From assembly GCF_000313135.1 (NCBI RefSeq), contig NW_004457364.1, forward strand, positions 68,522-109,698: a stretch of 41,177 bases of DNA. Direction: 5' to 3'. Of the stretch, positions 22,112-33,343 are shown piece by piece. Each line of letters starts with the position of its first letter. Position 1 is the first letter of the stretch. Origin of the DNA: Acanthamoeba castellanii str. Neff. Taxonomy: Eukaryota > Discosea > Longamoebia > Acanthamoebidae. The translations under genes and the position numbers were made by a program. Under the pieces are notes generated by a model that was not told the origin of the DNA, ran no database searches, and saw nothing but the letters and a program-made list of their open reading frames with translations.

Positions 22112-25100
22112 ATGGAGTCGCCAGTGCCCACCGAAACCAAGAAGGTGTCCGCCGTCAAGGACATCGAGGTAACCCTTCACCTGGCGACGCAACTACTCGG
22201 GACGGTCCATGTTTGCATCGACAATTATTAATCTCGTTTTGATTTTTGTTCTCTCCGCAACTCTAGATTCTGGCTCTGCACCCCAAGGTGAAGCCTTTTG
22301 CGAGCTTGAAGCCGACGGCCGTCACCACCAAGACCAAGGAGCATTGGAAGCGCAACAAGGGCTGCCAGTCGGTACGTTCGACCTTCCGCAATCAAACGCC
22401 TTTGAACGCACCGGTGGTCGCTGTGCGACGTTTCTGCATAAAGCTGCCTACCACCTGCACAAAGATTTATTTGTTGTTTGGTGCAGCAATACCAGCGATA
22501 TTAACCCTCGTTTTTGTTTGTTTGTTTTTCCAGGGCTGCGATTTGAAGAAAGATTTTAGCGACATCAAGCACACCACTCTGTCCGAGCGCGGCGCCTTGT
22601 GGGAGGCCGACCGGTGCCTCAAGTGCGCCGACGCGCCCTGCCAGAAGAGCTGCCCGACCCAGCTCGACGTCAAGGCCTTCATCTCGTCCATCTCCACCAA
22701 GGTACCGGCCTGTTCTTTATCTGTTCCGTCGTCGTTGTTGTTGTTTGTTTTGTGCGTTTGCCGGCGTGGTCAAACCCTTGCCGGGCGTACGGCTCGTGCG
22801 CGTGTGTTTCACGTTTCATGTCTGACCGGAGTGGGACATAATTAATTTTGGCTCCGGAGCTTTCTTTCTTCTGTCATCCTCTGCCACGCCGACTTGCCTC
22901 TCCTCCCCGCCTGTGCTCACCGGTCGCGTGTGTGGTCCGTGTCGTGTCGTGTCGTGTCGTGTCGTGGTGTCGTGTTTCTTTGCTCTCTTCTCTCTCCTCC
23001 CTGCCTGGCTGGCCTAGAACTACTACGGAGCAGCGAAGCAGATTCTGTCGGACAACCCGGTGGGGTTGACGTGCGGCATGGTGTGCCCCACGTCGGACCT
23101 GTGCGTGGGCGGGTGCAACCTCGCCGGCACCGAGGAGGGCGCCATCAACATCGGCGGCCTGCAGCAGTTCGCCGTCGAGATGTTCAAGAAGATGAACATC
23201 CACCAGATCCGCGCGCCGGGCCTCGACGTCGACGCCCTGCCGGAGAGCTACCGCACCAAGATCGCCTTCATCGGCTGCGGCCCGGCCACCATCAGCGCGG
23301 CCACGTTCCTGGCGCGCATGGGCTACACCAACCTCACCATCTTCGAGAAGGAGGCCTTCCCCGGCGGCCTCTCCAGCACGGAGATCCCCCAGTTCCGCCT
23401 CCCCTACGACGTCGTCCAGTTCGAGCTGAGCCTGCTCCAGGACCTCGGCGTGCGCATCCAGTACAACACCACCTTCGGCAAGGACATCACCTTCGACTCC
23501 CTCCAGAAGGACGGCCACGAGGCCATCTTCCTCGGCATCGGCCTCCCCGCTGTACGTGCACCGCTTTCCTTTTTGCCCCCTTTTTCTTTCTTCTTTCCTT
23601 CCTTCCTTTGCCTTTTTGTTGCCGAGCTCGGCGGCTCACGCCCCGATTGTGCAACCCAAACAAACAGCCCAAGAAGGTGGAGGTGTTTGACGGCGTGGGC
23701 GAGAAGGAGGGCTACTTCACCTCCAAGGACTTCCTCCCGCGCGTGAGCGCCGGCAGCAAGCCCGGCATGTGCTCCTGCAAGTCCGACCTGCCCGACCTCC
23801 ACGGCCGCGTCGGTACGCGATCATCACCCCGCCACCACAACCAATCATCTATCCAGTGGTCTAGTGCTGATCTCTCGGTTGGTTTGGTTGGTGTGGAACA
23901 CACACACACACACACAACACACACACACAACACACGCGCACACACAGTGGTGTTGGGCGCGGGTGACACGGCGTTCGACTGCGCGACGTCGTCGTTCCGG
24001 TGCGGAGCCAATCGGGTGATCGTGGCCTTCAGGCGCGGCATCCCCGACATGCGTGCGGTGCCCGAGGAGAGCGAGCTGGCCAAGGAGGAGCGCTGCGAGT
24101 TCCTGCCCTACATGCAGCCCAAGCAGGTGGTGGTCAAGGAGGGTCGCATCGTCGCCATCGAGCTCTACAAGATGGAGAAGGGCGACGACGGCGAGTACCG
24201 CATCGACGAGGACCAGTTCATCCGCCTCAAGTGCGACTACGTGATCTCGGCCTTCGGCTCCTGCATCGACCCCGACCTCCGCAAGGCCCTCGCGCCCCTC
24301 ACCTTCGGCAAGTGGGGCACCGCCGAGATCGACACCAACACCATGCAGGCCACCCACGTACGCACACATCGCCTCCTCCTTGCTCAATGGAATTCCACAA
24401 AATTGTTTTCCAAGTGTTTATGCTGACGTGGCACTGATCGTGGTTTGATGATTGGCCGATCACACTCCAGGCGCCGTGGCTGTTCTGCGGTGGTGACATG
24501 GTGGGCAACGGCACGTCGGTGGAGGCGACCAACGACGGCAAGACGGCGTCGTGGTACATGCACAAGTACGTGCAGTCCCTGCACGGGCTGAGCGTGCCCG
24601 AGGAGCCCCAGCTACCGCAGTTCTACACGCCCATCGACGAGGTCGACATCTCGATCGACGTCGCCGGCATCCGCTTCCCCAACCCGTTTGGCCTCGCGTC
24701 GGCCACGCCGTGCACGTCGGGCGACATGATCCGCCGCGCGTTCGAGGCCGGCTGGGGCTTCGCCGTGACCAAGACCTTCTCGCTGGTCAAGGACCTCGTC
24801 ACCAACATCTCCCCGCGCATCGTGCGCGGCACCACCAGCGGACACCGCTTCGGCCCCAACCAGGGCGCCTTCCTCAACATCGAGCTCATCTCCGAGAAGA
24901 CCGAGGCCTACTGGCTCACCGCCATCACCGAGCTCAAGCAGGACTTCCCCGACCGCGTCGTCATCGGTAATTATTTTGTTTTGCACACCACACACACACA
25001 CACACACACACACGACACACGGCCCGTTGTTGCTAACGTCGTCGTGCGTTGGTGATGCTGCAGCATCGATCATGTGCGCGTTCAACAAGGATGACTGGCA

Positions 25101-26570
25101 GGAGCTGACCAAGAAGGCCGTGGCCTCGGGCGCCGACGCCCTCGAGCTCAACCTCTCGTGCCCGCACGGCATGGGCGAGCGCGGCATGGGTCTCGCCTGC
25201 GGCCAGAACGTACTCGCACCCCCCTGCCTTCCCCCCTTCAACGCGATTTCTCTTCCATTTTTCCTAATCTTATTCTCTTCTTTCTCGGACAGCCGGCGCT
25301 CGTGCGGGACATCTGCCGATGGGTCAAGGAGGTGGCCAAGGACGTGCCCTTCTTCGCCAAGCTCACCCCCAACGTCACCGACATCCGCGAGATCGCCACC
25401 GCGGCCAAGGAGGGCGGTGCGTGCTGCTGCCCCCACCACCACCACCACCAACTCGCGTGTGTCGTGTGGCGTGTCTCGCGTGTGTTGGTGTGCTGTGGGC
25501 CTGCGTGCGTGCTGACCTCGAGAAACGGTGCGGTGCAGGCGCGACGGGCGTGACGGCGATCAACACGATCTCGGGCCTGATGGGCATCAAGACGTCGGAC
25601 GGCGGCGCGTGGCCGTCGATCGGCAAGGAGAAGAAGACCACCTACGGCGGCGTGTCCGGTAACGCGACGCGGCCGGTGGCCCTGCGCGCCGTGTCGGCCA
25701 TCGGCAACTATCTGCCCAACTACCCGATCCTCGCCACGGGCGGCATTGACTCAGCCGAGGTGGCGCTGCAGTTCCTGCAGTGCGGCGCGTCGGTGGTGCA
25801 GATCTGTTCGTCGATCCAGAACCAGGACTTCACGGTGGTGCAGGACTACATCACGGGCCTCAAGGCCGCCCTGTACCTCAAGTCGCGCGAGGACCACGCC
25901 GAGTGGGAGTACCAGTCGCCCGCCGTGCGCGTCGACCCGGCCGCCGTGCGCGCCAAGCAGGGCACGGGCCTGCCGCACTTTGGCCCCTACGAGGACAAGA
26001 ACAAGGCCCTGCGCAAGTCCGTGTGGCTGGCCAAGGACCTCCAGAGCCCCGCCCCCAAGCCCGCCCCCGCCCCGGCGCCCGCCAAGGTCTTCACCCTGGG
26101 CGAGGTGCTCGGCACGGCCCTCCCGCGCATCGGGTGCTACAACGACCTGGACAACAAGCAGCAGGTGGTGGCTCTCGTCGACGAGGACAAGTGCATCAAC
26201 TGCGGCAAGTGCTACATGACCTGCAACGACAGCGGCTACCAGGCCATCAAGTTCGACGCCCAGACCCACATCCCCACCGTCACCGACGACTGCACCGGCT
26301 GCACCCTCTGCGCTTCCGTGTGCCCCATCCCCGACTGCATCACCATGGTGCCCCGCCAGCTGCCCTACATCCCCAACCGCGGCGTCGGTACCGATGAACA
26401 CCTTCCCCCTTGCACACACACCCACACACACACACACACAACACAACACACACGCTCGTGCCCCAACCACCTGATAGCCGATGGTCTGCTCACGCGCCCG
26501 CTCTCTCTCTCTCTCAGAGATGAACACGAGCCAGGCCGTCACGGGGGAGGCCGTCACCGTGTGCCAGTGA
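22112..26570 (+). CDS. DPYD: Dihydropyrimidine dehydrogenase (NADP+)
   Basis: Eleven exons: 22112-22168, 22267-22371, 22534-22701, 23018-23551, 23668-23812, 23948-24357, 24471-24966, 25064-25209, 25293-25416, 25539-26387, 26518-26570 (TGA), 1028 residues (human 1025). DPD reduces uracil and thymine with NADPH, the rate-limiting step of pyrimidine breakdown, in the cytosol. Domains in order: N-terminal helical Fe-S domain ([17 protein letters not shown]; then [18 protein letters not shown]); FAD-binding ([13 protein letters not shown]); NADPH-binding ([27 protein letters not shown]); FMN barrel ([32 protein letters not shown]); C-terminal two-cluster ferredoxin domain ([35 protein letters not shown]). 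The catalytic loop [19 protein letters not shown] puts the acid Cys at 684. A Pro/Ala linker ([12 protein letters not shown]) before the ferredoxin domain is longer than in human. Donors are mostly GTAC. Confidence 0.97.
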
Positions 26571-26822
26571 AAGAGATGACGCCAACGGCGACGTCATGAC
26601 TGGCGCCGCGCCTCCTGCCGCCGGTGTATCACCAAGAGAGAAGAGAACCCCAACCGAACACCCCTTTTTCCAACCTTGGCCACCACCACATGAACGACCA
26701 ATACAACAGCTTCACCAACGCCGCCCACACCCACCACGACCGTCACTTGTGTCGTTCGCGTAGCACCGTTTCGTACACCCTTTATCAGAGACTGGTAGAG
26801 GAGGGAAGAAGGGGGGGGGGCT

Positions 26823-27501
26823 TTAGAGGCCCTTGCTGGCCATCATCTTCTTGAACTCGCCAAAGTCGATCTCGCCGTCGCCGTTGGTGTCAGCTTCCTT
26901 CATCATTTCGTCGATTTGGGCGTCGTTGAGCTTCTCGCCCAGCATATCCATGACGCGCTTGAGCTCGACTTTGGAGATGGTGCCATTGCCATCAGCGTCG
27001 AAGACCTTGAAGGCCTGCCTCAGCTCCTCATCCTCGGGCAGCTGGTTCTTCTTGTGACGCGAGAACAAGAGAAGGAACTCCTCGAATTGGATCTCACCGT
27101 CTCCATCCACGTCGATTTCGTGGATCATGTCCTTTACGGGAGGGGTTCACAGTCAACAACCGTCGAGCGAAGACTACAAGTAGGGCAGAGGCAAGAAGAG
27201 GCTTACCTTGAGCTCGGACTCAGAAGCCTCGGTACCCATCTTCTTCAGGATGGAGGCGAGCTCGGTAGCGCTGATGCTGCCGTTGCCATCTGACACAATC
27301 AACATTCCATGAGTGATGGCGTTGATAGTGGGAGCATGTAGTGGTACAAATGGCACGACAAGGGCAGCGAGGAAAGATGATCAAGAGCGGGGGGGGAGGC
27401 GCAGGCCCGCAGAAAAGAGGGACAGTAGGCCAGGTACCGGTGTCGAAGAGATCGAAGGCAGCCTTGATCTCGATTCTCTGCTCCTCGGTGATGTCGGCCA
27501 T
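26823..27501 (-). CDS. Calmodulin-like protein, four EF-hands
   Basis: Three exons: 27501-27438, 27289-27207, 27131-26823 (TAA), 151 residues. Four 12-residue EF-hand loops are intact at about 20-31 ([12 protein letters not shown]), 56-67 ([12 protein letters not shown]), 94-105 ([12 protein letters not shown]) and 130-141 ([12 protein letters not shown]), each with Asp at 1 and Glu at 12, so all four should bind calcium. The overall plan matches calmodulin (149 residues; MAD start, [20 protein letters not shown]). The protein is too divergent to be the conserved housekeeping calmodulin: the central linker reads [17 protein letters not shown] and the C-terminus [11 protein letters not shown] calmodulin-like or troponin-C-like paralogue is most likely. 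The first intron splits the first EF loop. The second has the only GTAAG donor noticed in the window. The gene converges on DPYD across 252 bp. Confidence 0.93.
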
Positions 27502-28010
27502 GGTTTATGAGATGGTTGTGAGTGTGGTGCTGGATGAAGATCGCTCTTTCGCGTAGGCCAAGGTCCCTTGTTGCCTGGCTTCCCGCAGAATGCGGAGCAC
27601 GCGCCGGTTCGTTCGCATAAACTAATGGCCCAAACGGTCAACAGTCACAAATGACATCATACCGAGTTGGGGCTCACTTCTTGTGCCTTGTTGAGCCACA
27701 AGACCTGTGTTGAGTTGGCTAGAGGACTGTCTTGAAAGATAAGGTTTGCCTCTGCGCCACCTGGTTTGCAGCGTAGGTCATCAGAGGGCGCAAGGAGTAC
27801 CTGATGCTGACCACAATGTGCTGGCCGACCTTTATTGGCGGTAAGTGTGCCGCTGGTGGTGATCAAAACTGGTTTGGGTGGTAACTGCTGGCCAGCAGAG
27901 GCGGGGGAATACAACAACAACAACACCACACCACACAGGGCGTGGGGAGCGGATAGCAATCAATCGAAGGAGAGACGGCTCGTGGGGCTTCTTCTTCGCA
28001 AGAAGACAGA
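27502..28010. other. Gene-free stretch with possible structured RNA
   Basis: 509 bp between the calmodulin-like start (-) and the RhoGEF stop (-). It is less GC-rich and less repetitive than other gaps. It should hold the calmodulin-like promoter near 27502-27640. Within 27660-27900 there are inverted repeats: CTTGTG (27680-27685) with CACAAG (27697-27702); GGTCATCAG (27776-27784) with CTGATGCTGACC (27801-27812), nine pairs with one bulge; and the palindrome CTGCTGGCCAGCAG (27885-27898). No coding frame with family similarity, tRNA boxes or known snRNA sequence was recognised. Confidence 0.45.
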
Positions 28011-31000
28011 CTAAAGGTCCTTGTAGTTCTCGCGCTTGAGGCTCGCGAACTTGCGCACCTTGGCCGGCGCTGGCGAGGCCGACGGCGACGCCACAGGCGA
28101 AATGCCGCACGGCACCGCCGGCACCGTGTCCAGCTCGCCCGACGAATCGCCGCCAGCTCCGAGTGTGGGCCTGTTACGGACATAGGAATCTCAGAAATGT
28201 ACGGTGTGTGTGTGTGTGTCGTGTGCGCAAAGACGACAACTCGTGATCGAAGGCGTACCGGTCGCCGCTCCAGGTGTCGCGTCGCATGCCAGCGAATCGT
28301 CGGGTGCGAGGCTCGTCGCCGGCGGAGCCCGCCGCGGCCGACTCGGCGAGCTCCTTCTCCTTCTGGGCGATGAGGTCGTTCTTCTTGGAGGCGAACCGTC
28401 GCATCTGCGGCGACGGCGACGACACCGGGCTCAGGTCGTCCCTCGACGCGCTGCCGCCGATCGTGCTGCCGTTGGTGCCATTGCCGCTGCCGTTGTTGCT
28501 GGTCCCGCCCACGCCGTGCTTGAGGCTGTTGCGCTTGAGGCCCACGAACCGGCGCGTGCGCTTCTCGCCCGACGAGGTGTTGGGACTGTCGGGCGTGGCC
28601 AGGCCGTTCTCGTGTTGTTCGGCGGACTCAGCCGCGTGCTGCTCGCGCAGGGCCTCGATCGAGAGGGCGCCCACGGTGAGCGACTGGTGGCGCGACCCCG
28701 TGGCCACCTTCTTCTTGAAGTCTCGCAGGCTCCGCTTCTCGGGCTTGGCCCCCGCCGCCGCCGTCGACGAGTGGGCCGCCACGTCCTCCCCGTCGCCCTC
28801 CTCGAGCAGGTTTCTACGCAAATAAATAAATAAATCGATTAACACCTTAGACCGGACGAATAAAGACGAAGAACGAAACGGCGAAAAAGAACGAAACGGC
28901 GCGTACCGGAGCTGTTGCTCGACGGTGTCAGAGGAGAAGGTCCGGGCGAGGTCGTCGTCAGAGACGGTGGAGGAGCTGCGCGTGCGGTACATGAGCTGCT
29001 CGCTCAGCAGCGACTTGGTGAGCGACGCCCGCTGCTTGGCGATGCGCGTCACTTGCTCTGTGTGCGCACACAAGCACACGCACCACGCACCATGCGCGTG
29101 AGTTGTGTGTGTGTGTGTGTGTGACATTTCTTCTTCACCACATGCGTGGTGGAATGCAGTGGAATGTGTGGGTGGTACCGTCGTGGGCGGAGAGCTTGTC
29201 CTTGGTCTCCTTGATGCAGTCGAGGAGGTCCTTCATCCACTCGTCCTTCTCCTCCTTGGCGTGGGCGCACAGCCACATGGACTCCCTCGAGGTCACCACC
29301 TCGAACCCGTTGGTCTTGAGCCCCTCGTCCCCTAAATTTACAATCGACGCCTTCTCCAGCAGCAGCTTGCCTGCACCATGCCACACATTCCACCGAAGGT
29401 CAGCCAACGTCAACTCATTCGCGACAACCAATGGCGAACACGACTGAGTCGCTTCGGCCAAAGAGAGATCCGGGAGGGGGGAGGGAGGCGGTGCGCACCC
29501 TTGTACTTGAAGAGCTTCTGCTGGGTGAGGTCCTTGAGGTTCATCGTCCCTCGCTTGCTCTTGTCCTTGTTGGTCAGCGACTTGGTCATCGTCTTTGACA
29601 TCTCGCAGTGCACGAGGATGTCGTTGAACAGGATATACCTAACCATATGCCAGCCAGCCCCCAACGACACATATATATGTCAATATACGCCAACCACTCA
29701 TATAGCCACACGCCAGCAGGATGGGAAAGAGCCAGGGCCTATGTCAAGGCACGTCAAACCATCATACCATTTCTGCTTGAGCTTGCCCTTGTCGTTGACC
29801 TCCTTGAGCGCCCCCTCCCGCACGAACCGTCTGTGCGGATCGATCAAACTCTGCATCATCATCACCACCATCCACCATCGTCGATGGAATGATTGGAATT
29901 CAGTGTCAGCCGCGCATAGTGGAAGAGAGCCAATCGGAATTGGGAGACGGGGACAAGGTGGGCGAGCAGGAGGGGAGTAATGGGGGAGGGGGTGAGTGAC
30001 CTCGAGGTTCTTGCCGGAGAGGGTGGCCTGGATGGCCATGCACTTCTGGATGTTCTCGGCCTCCATCTTCTTCTGATTTACATAGTTGGCCGTGTCCGTG
30101 ATCAGCCCCAGCGCCTTGGTCAGGTTCCCGTAGTCCGGGTGGTCCTACACCACGACACACGACACACGACACACGACACACGACGCACGACACGAGTAGA
30201 GTGTAAGAGACGCAGGTGCGTGTCGTGTTGTGTGTCATGTGTGGGCGGGTACCGGCCAGGTGTGCTTGAGGAGGTCCTTGAGGAGGAGCTGGTAGCGGGG
30301 GATGCGCTGGATGGGGGTGATGAGGAGCGAGGGCAGATCGACGACGGAGAAGGAGAACTTGGGGAAGGCCTGGTTGCAGAACTCCAGGAAGATGATCGAC
30401 TTCTTGCACTCCTGCACTCGACACACACACAGGCGTATGAGCACATCAATTGATTGGCGAATACATTGGCCTATTGTTCGGCACAACTCTCATGGACAGA
30501 GAAATAGATTTTATAAAAAAGCAATATATATATATTTCTCTGATGTGTACCTGGATTTGGCTGAGGGCTTCGTTGAAGTTCTGGATGTATTCGGTGTAGA
30601 TCTTGAGAATGCCGGCCATCCTCACGAAGATGTCGCCGATCATTTGGTTTGGATGCCTGCACACCCACCCACCCACGCCGTACGGGTCAGCCAACCGCAT
30701 GTTCCACGTGGACGCATTGACATTGGGGCGTGTGTCGCGCGTGCGTGTGCGTGTGCAGCGAAACGAACCACTGCTGCTCGACGCGCTTGACGAGGGGAGC
30801 TTCGAGGAGGTCCTTGTTGGTGGCCAGAATGATCTCCACGGTCGAGAATATTTGACGGATCTGCGGCACCCACGACACGACGAACAAACAGGCCACACGA
30901 CCCGACCAACGACACGACACGCGCGCGTTATCAAACTGCCGCCGTCGCCCGAAGTGGCGGCCAGGAAGGGCACATACCTCGGCGTCCGACAAGATGGGCT

Positions 31001-31522
31001 TCCCGCTCGCGTTGGCGTCCCTCAGCGGATGCAAAAAGTGCTGTCGACCACAACCACCACAACCAACCAACGTGGAGGGGAGGGGAGGAAGAGACCAATG
31101 AACACAAGGCGCGCCGTGGAGAAGAAAGAGATGGGGGGGGGAAGAAAGAGAGGCTGAGAGGAGGGAGAGGTACGTGGACGAGTTCAAAGAGCTGGTTGAC
31201 GTAGAGGCGTTCCGTGGACAGAATCTCCTCCGCCACATGGGTGCGATAGCTGTGCATCTTCACTGCAGAACGCGAACCAAACCCGTGAGACCCAAAGAAA
31301 AGAACGATAGCGAAGGCCAAAGAGAAAGAAAGCGAAAGAGAACAATCGGCCTTGCGGGGGGGGGGTGCATAAATGAAAGGCGACTGGCGCGAGAGGAGGA
31401 GAGTGAGGGAGAGAGGGGGGGGTTGTACGTTTCTCTTTATACTTGCGTTGGGCATGGTGCATGCGCCATACTGTCTGGATCTTCTTGGCCGCGATCGCCT
31501 GTTGCTGCTTTTGGCGCCACAT
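28011..31522 (-). CDS. Rho guanine nucleotide exchange factor (IQ-DH-PH)
   Basis: Thirteen exons: 31522-31429, 31262-31174, 31040-30978, 30860-30772, 30656-30551, 30411-30253, 30144-30001, 29850-29768, 29638-29499, 29370-29179, 29057-28907, 28813-28259, 28170-28011 (TAG), 674 residues. It should exchange GDP for GTP on Rho-family GTPases that control actin. An IQ-like helix (AAKKIQTVWRMHHAQRKYKEK, about 11-31) may bind calmodulin. The DH domain (about 36-245) has the CR1 start HVAEEILSTERLYVNQLFELV, a CR2 region, and the CR3 signature LPSLLITPIQRIPRYQLLLK. The PH domain (about 249-386) has LKQKWYILFNDILVHC and ends EEKDEWMKDLLDCI. A Ser/Gly-rich tail carries four copies of a basic RRF motif. 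ATG 31522 is the first Met before the IQ helix. The frame stays open upstream, so an extra 5' exon is possible. Confidence 0.9.
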
Positions 31523-31967
31523 CTCTTCTTGGTTCGCGAAGGAGCTCTTGATTTTACGTAAAATTCGAAGATGCGAGATGAAAGGGACGAGAATGGCCGG
31601 GGGGGGGGCTAGGAGGAGATGAGGGAATCCGGAGGGATGAGAGGAGTTGCCGAAGGCACACACCAACCACTGAAGCGAGTAATGGTTCGCTTGCACGGTG
31701 CAGCACTTCGACGGCCCTTTCTGCTTTTCTCTATTACGCCCACGTCGCACAGCGTGAGCAGAGTTCTTTGTTTTCGGCCCTCGCCCCCGCTGCTATCCTC
31801 CCGCGGTGCGCCTCGTGTTGTTGTGGGAGACGAGTTTTGTTTATTGCCTATTAATGAAGGCCGTGCCCGGTTTTTACCGCCTTTGCTGACTCTTCCGGAT
31901 TTACAATTTATTTTGCATTTTTATTTTTTTGCTCGGCATTTTTGAGAGTTGATTGATAGACGCAAGA
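31523..31967. promoter_or_regulatory. Divergent upstream region, RhoGEF (-) and NDUFA2 (+)
   Basis: 445 bp between the chosen start codons. There is a poly-G tract at 31601-31608 and AT-rich sequence (TTTACAATTTATTTTGCATTTTTATTTTTTT) just before the NDUFA2 ATG. A 5' exon or longer N-terminus of the RhoGEF may occupy part of it. No other gene was seen. Confidence 0.45.
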
Positions 31968-32759
31968 ATGTCGTGGAGGGCGAGGCTTTCGACTAACATG
32001 CAGGAGCTCCGCTTCATCATGTGCACTACCTCACCCAACAGTGGAGGCGTGCGGTACCACCCGCCCAACACCCCTGGCGCATTTACTCCCCCCCGCCGCC
32101 GCCGCAATTGGCATTAATCTTCGCCGCGTAGGTCTTTCCTGGACAGCAACTATGCTGAGTTGAAGAAGCTCAACCCGCGGCTCCCCATTCTTATGCGAAC
32201 TGGCGAACAAGCCCCGCCCAAGGTCTACGCTCGCTACGGTACTCCTTCTCTGCTCAAAATTTCCGCTCCCGATTCATTCAGCCCATTCGCTGGCAATCAA
32301 AGCGAGGCAAGATCTGCTGCGCATCCTGAAACAATAGAGTCTATTTGCTCCTGTTGTTGTTGTTGTTGTTTGAGGGCGGTGCTGACTTGGTCATTCGGGC
32401 CCGCCTTGTGCTCAGACTGGGGCGAGGAGCGGGGGTTCGACCTGCACAACGCGACGGAAAAGGAGGTCGAGGACCGAGTGCGTGAGCTCACCCTGATGGG
32501 CGAGAAGATGGTACGCGCGCGTCTTCCTTTCCTCACCTTTGCTCTGCGCCGCCGGCTTTTGTCGCCTCGTGGCGCTCCATTCACTGCCGCAGCAGCCAAG
32601 GCAAGTGGTCGCGAAGAATGGAGAAGCAGCACCTGACCATTCTCTCTCTCCATCGCCCTCGCGTTATTGGGTCTATTGCAGGAGAAGAGCTTCGAGTCGA
32701 TTCCCAAGGACAGGGATCTCATCGACGAGTCCGACGTCAGGAAGTTCGACACCTATTAA
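31968..32759 (+). CDS. NDUFA2: NADH dehydrogenase complex I subunit NDUFA2 (B8)
   Basis: Four exons: 31968-32053, 32132-32238, 32416-32510, 32682-32759 (TAA), 121 residues (human 99). NDUFA2 is a small thioredoxin-fold accessory subunit on the peripheral arm of mitochondrial complex I. Matching stretches: MQELRFIMCTTSPNSGGVR (family: LREIRIHLCQRSPGSQGVR), then FLDSNYAELKKLNPRLPILMRT and PPKVYARYDWGEERGFDL. Cys19 aligns with the first conserved Cys. The second, which forms a disulfide in the human protein, is replaced (MRTGEQAPPK instead of IRECSDVQPK). After the L51/S25/CI-B8 core the protein carries an extra charged helix (EKEVEDRVRELTLMGEKM) and a tail ending RKFDTY, about 22 residues longer than human. 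No separate transit peptide is evident. Confidence 0.9.
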
Positions 32760-33343
32760 GAAAAGGAACGGACCAGCCAGCTCTCATGGTCATCTTCCAA
32801 AGCCTTGCCTCAACACACATCGGTCCCTGACTCCTCTTACCAAATAAGACTCTTTTTATTTAACGACTTGCCTTCTTCTTGGTACGGCCAGCAGCACACC
32901 TTCTTGTTCTAGGCTTCTTGGTTTGATTGTGGAGTCGACAAATTCGCGTTTCATTCCTGAGCCTGCCGGCACACGGAAAGCGAAGACGAAGACCCAAAGG
33001 CCGCAACGAGCAGCCTACTACCCCACGTCGTAGAAAGATTGCTGACCCCCTCTGCACACGCCAGCTCTGCCTGCCCCCATGAGAGCTGCCGCCTGTGACG
33101 AATAGAGAAAGCTGCCCGACCATTCATCGCTGGAATAATCTCTCTGTCTTTCATTCTCACCTCCAGCTCTCCACCCATTCCAAGGCTTCTCTATTTCTTT
33201 TTCTCGAGGACCTCTTCTCATCCATCGCTTCGAGCCAGCCGTTCTCCATTACCCGATTCTGCCACTACTCGATCTTCGTAACGGTCGGATTCGTTTAAAA
33301 ATCGAGATTGAAGTAGCAGCAAAAGAAGAAGAAGACGAGGGAG
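32760..33343. other. Intergenic with a possible small basic ORF
   Basis: 584 bp between two plus-strand genes. The NDUFA2 3' UTR lies at the left. A minus-strand ORF of 87 codons (33123-32860) ends in a very basic stretch, NQTKKPRTRRCAAGRTKKK, and its stop is followed at once by AAATAAAAA, a possible poly(A) signal. No family was recognised and no splice evidence supports it. Near the right end TTTAAAAAT (33293-33301), about 45 bp before the next ATG, may be a TATA-like element for the downstream gene. Confidence 0.4.

Noticed and set aside
22894..24426. 510-codon plus-strand ORF
   Set aside because: It overlaps DPYD exons 4-6 in another frame. The DPYD frame carries the conserved Fe-S, FAD and NADPH motifs; the long ORF is an effect of high GC.
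24990..25012. (CA)n tract as an unusual regulatory element
   Set aside because: It is one of many CA/GT dinucleotide tracts in introns here and has no special context.
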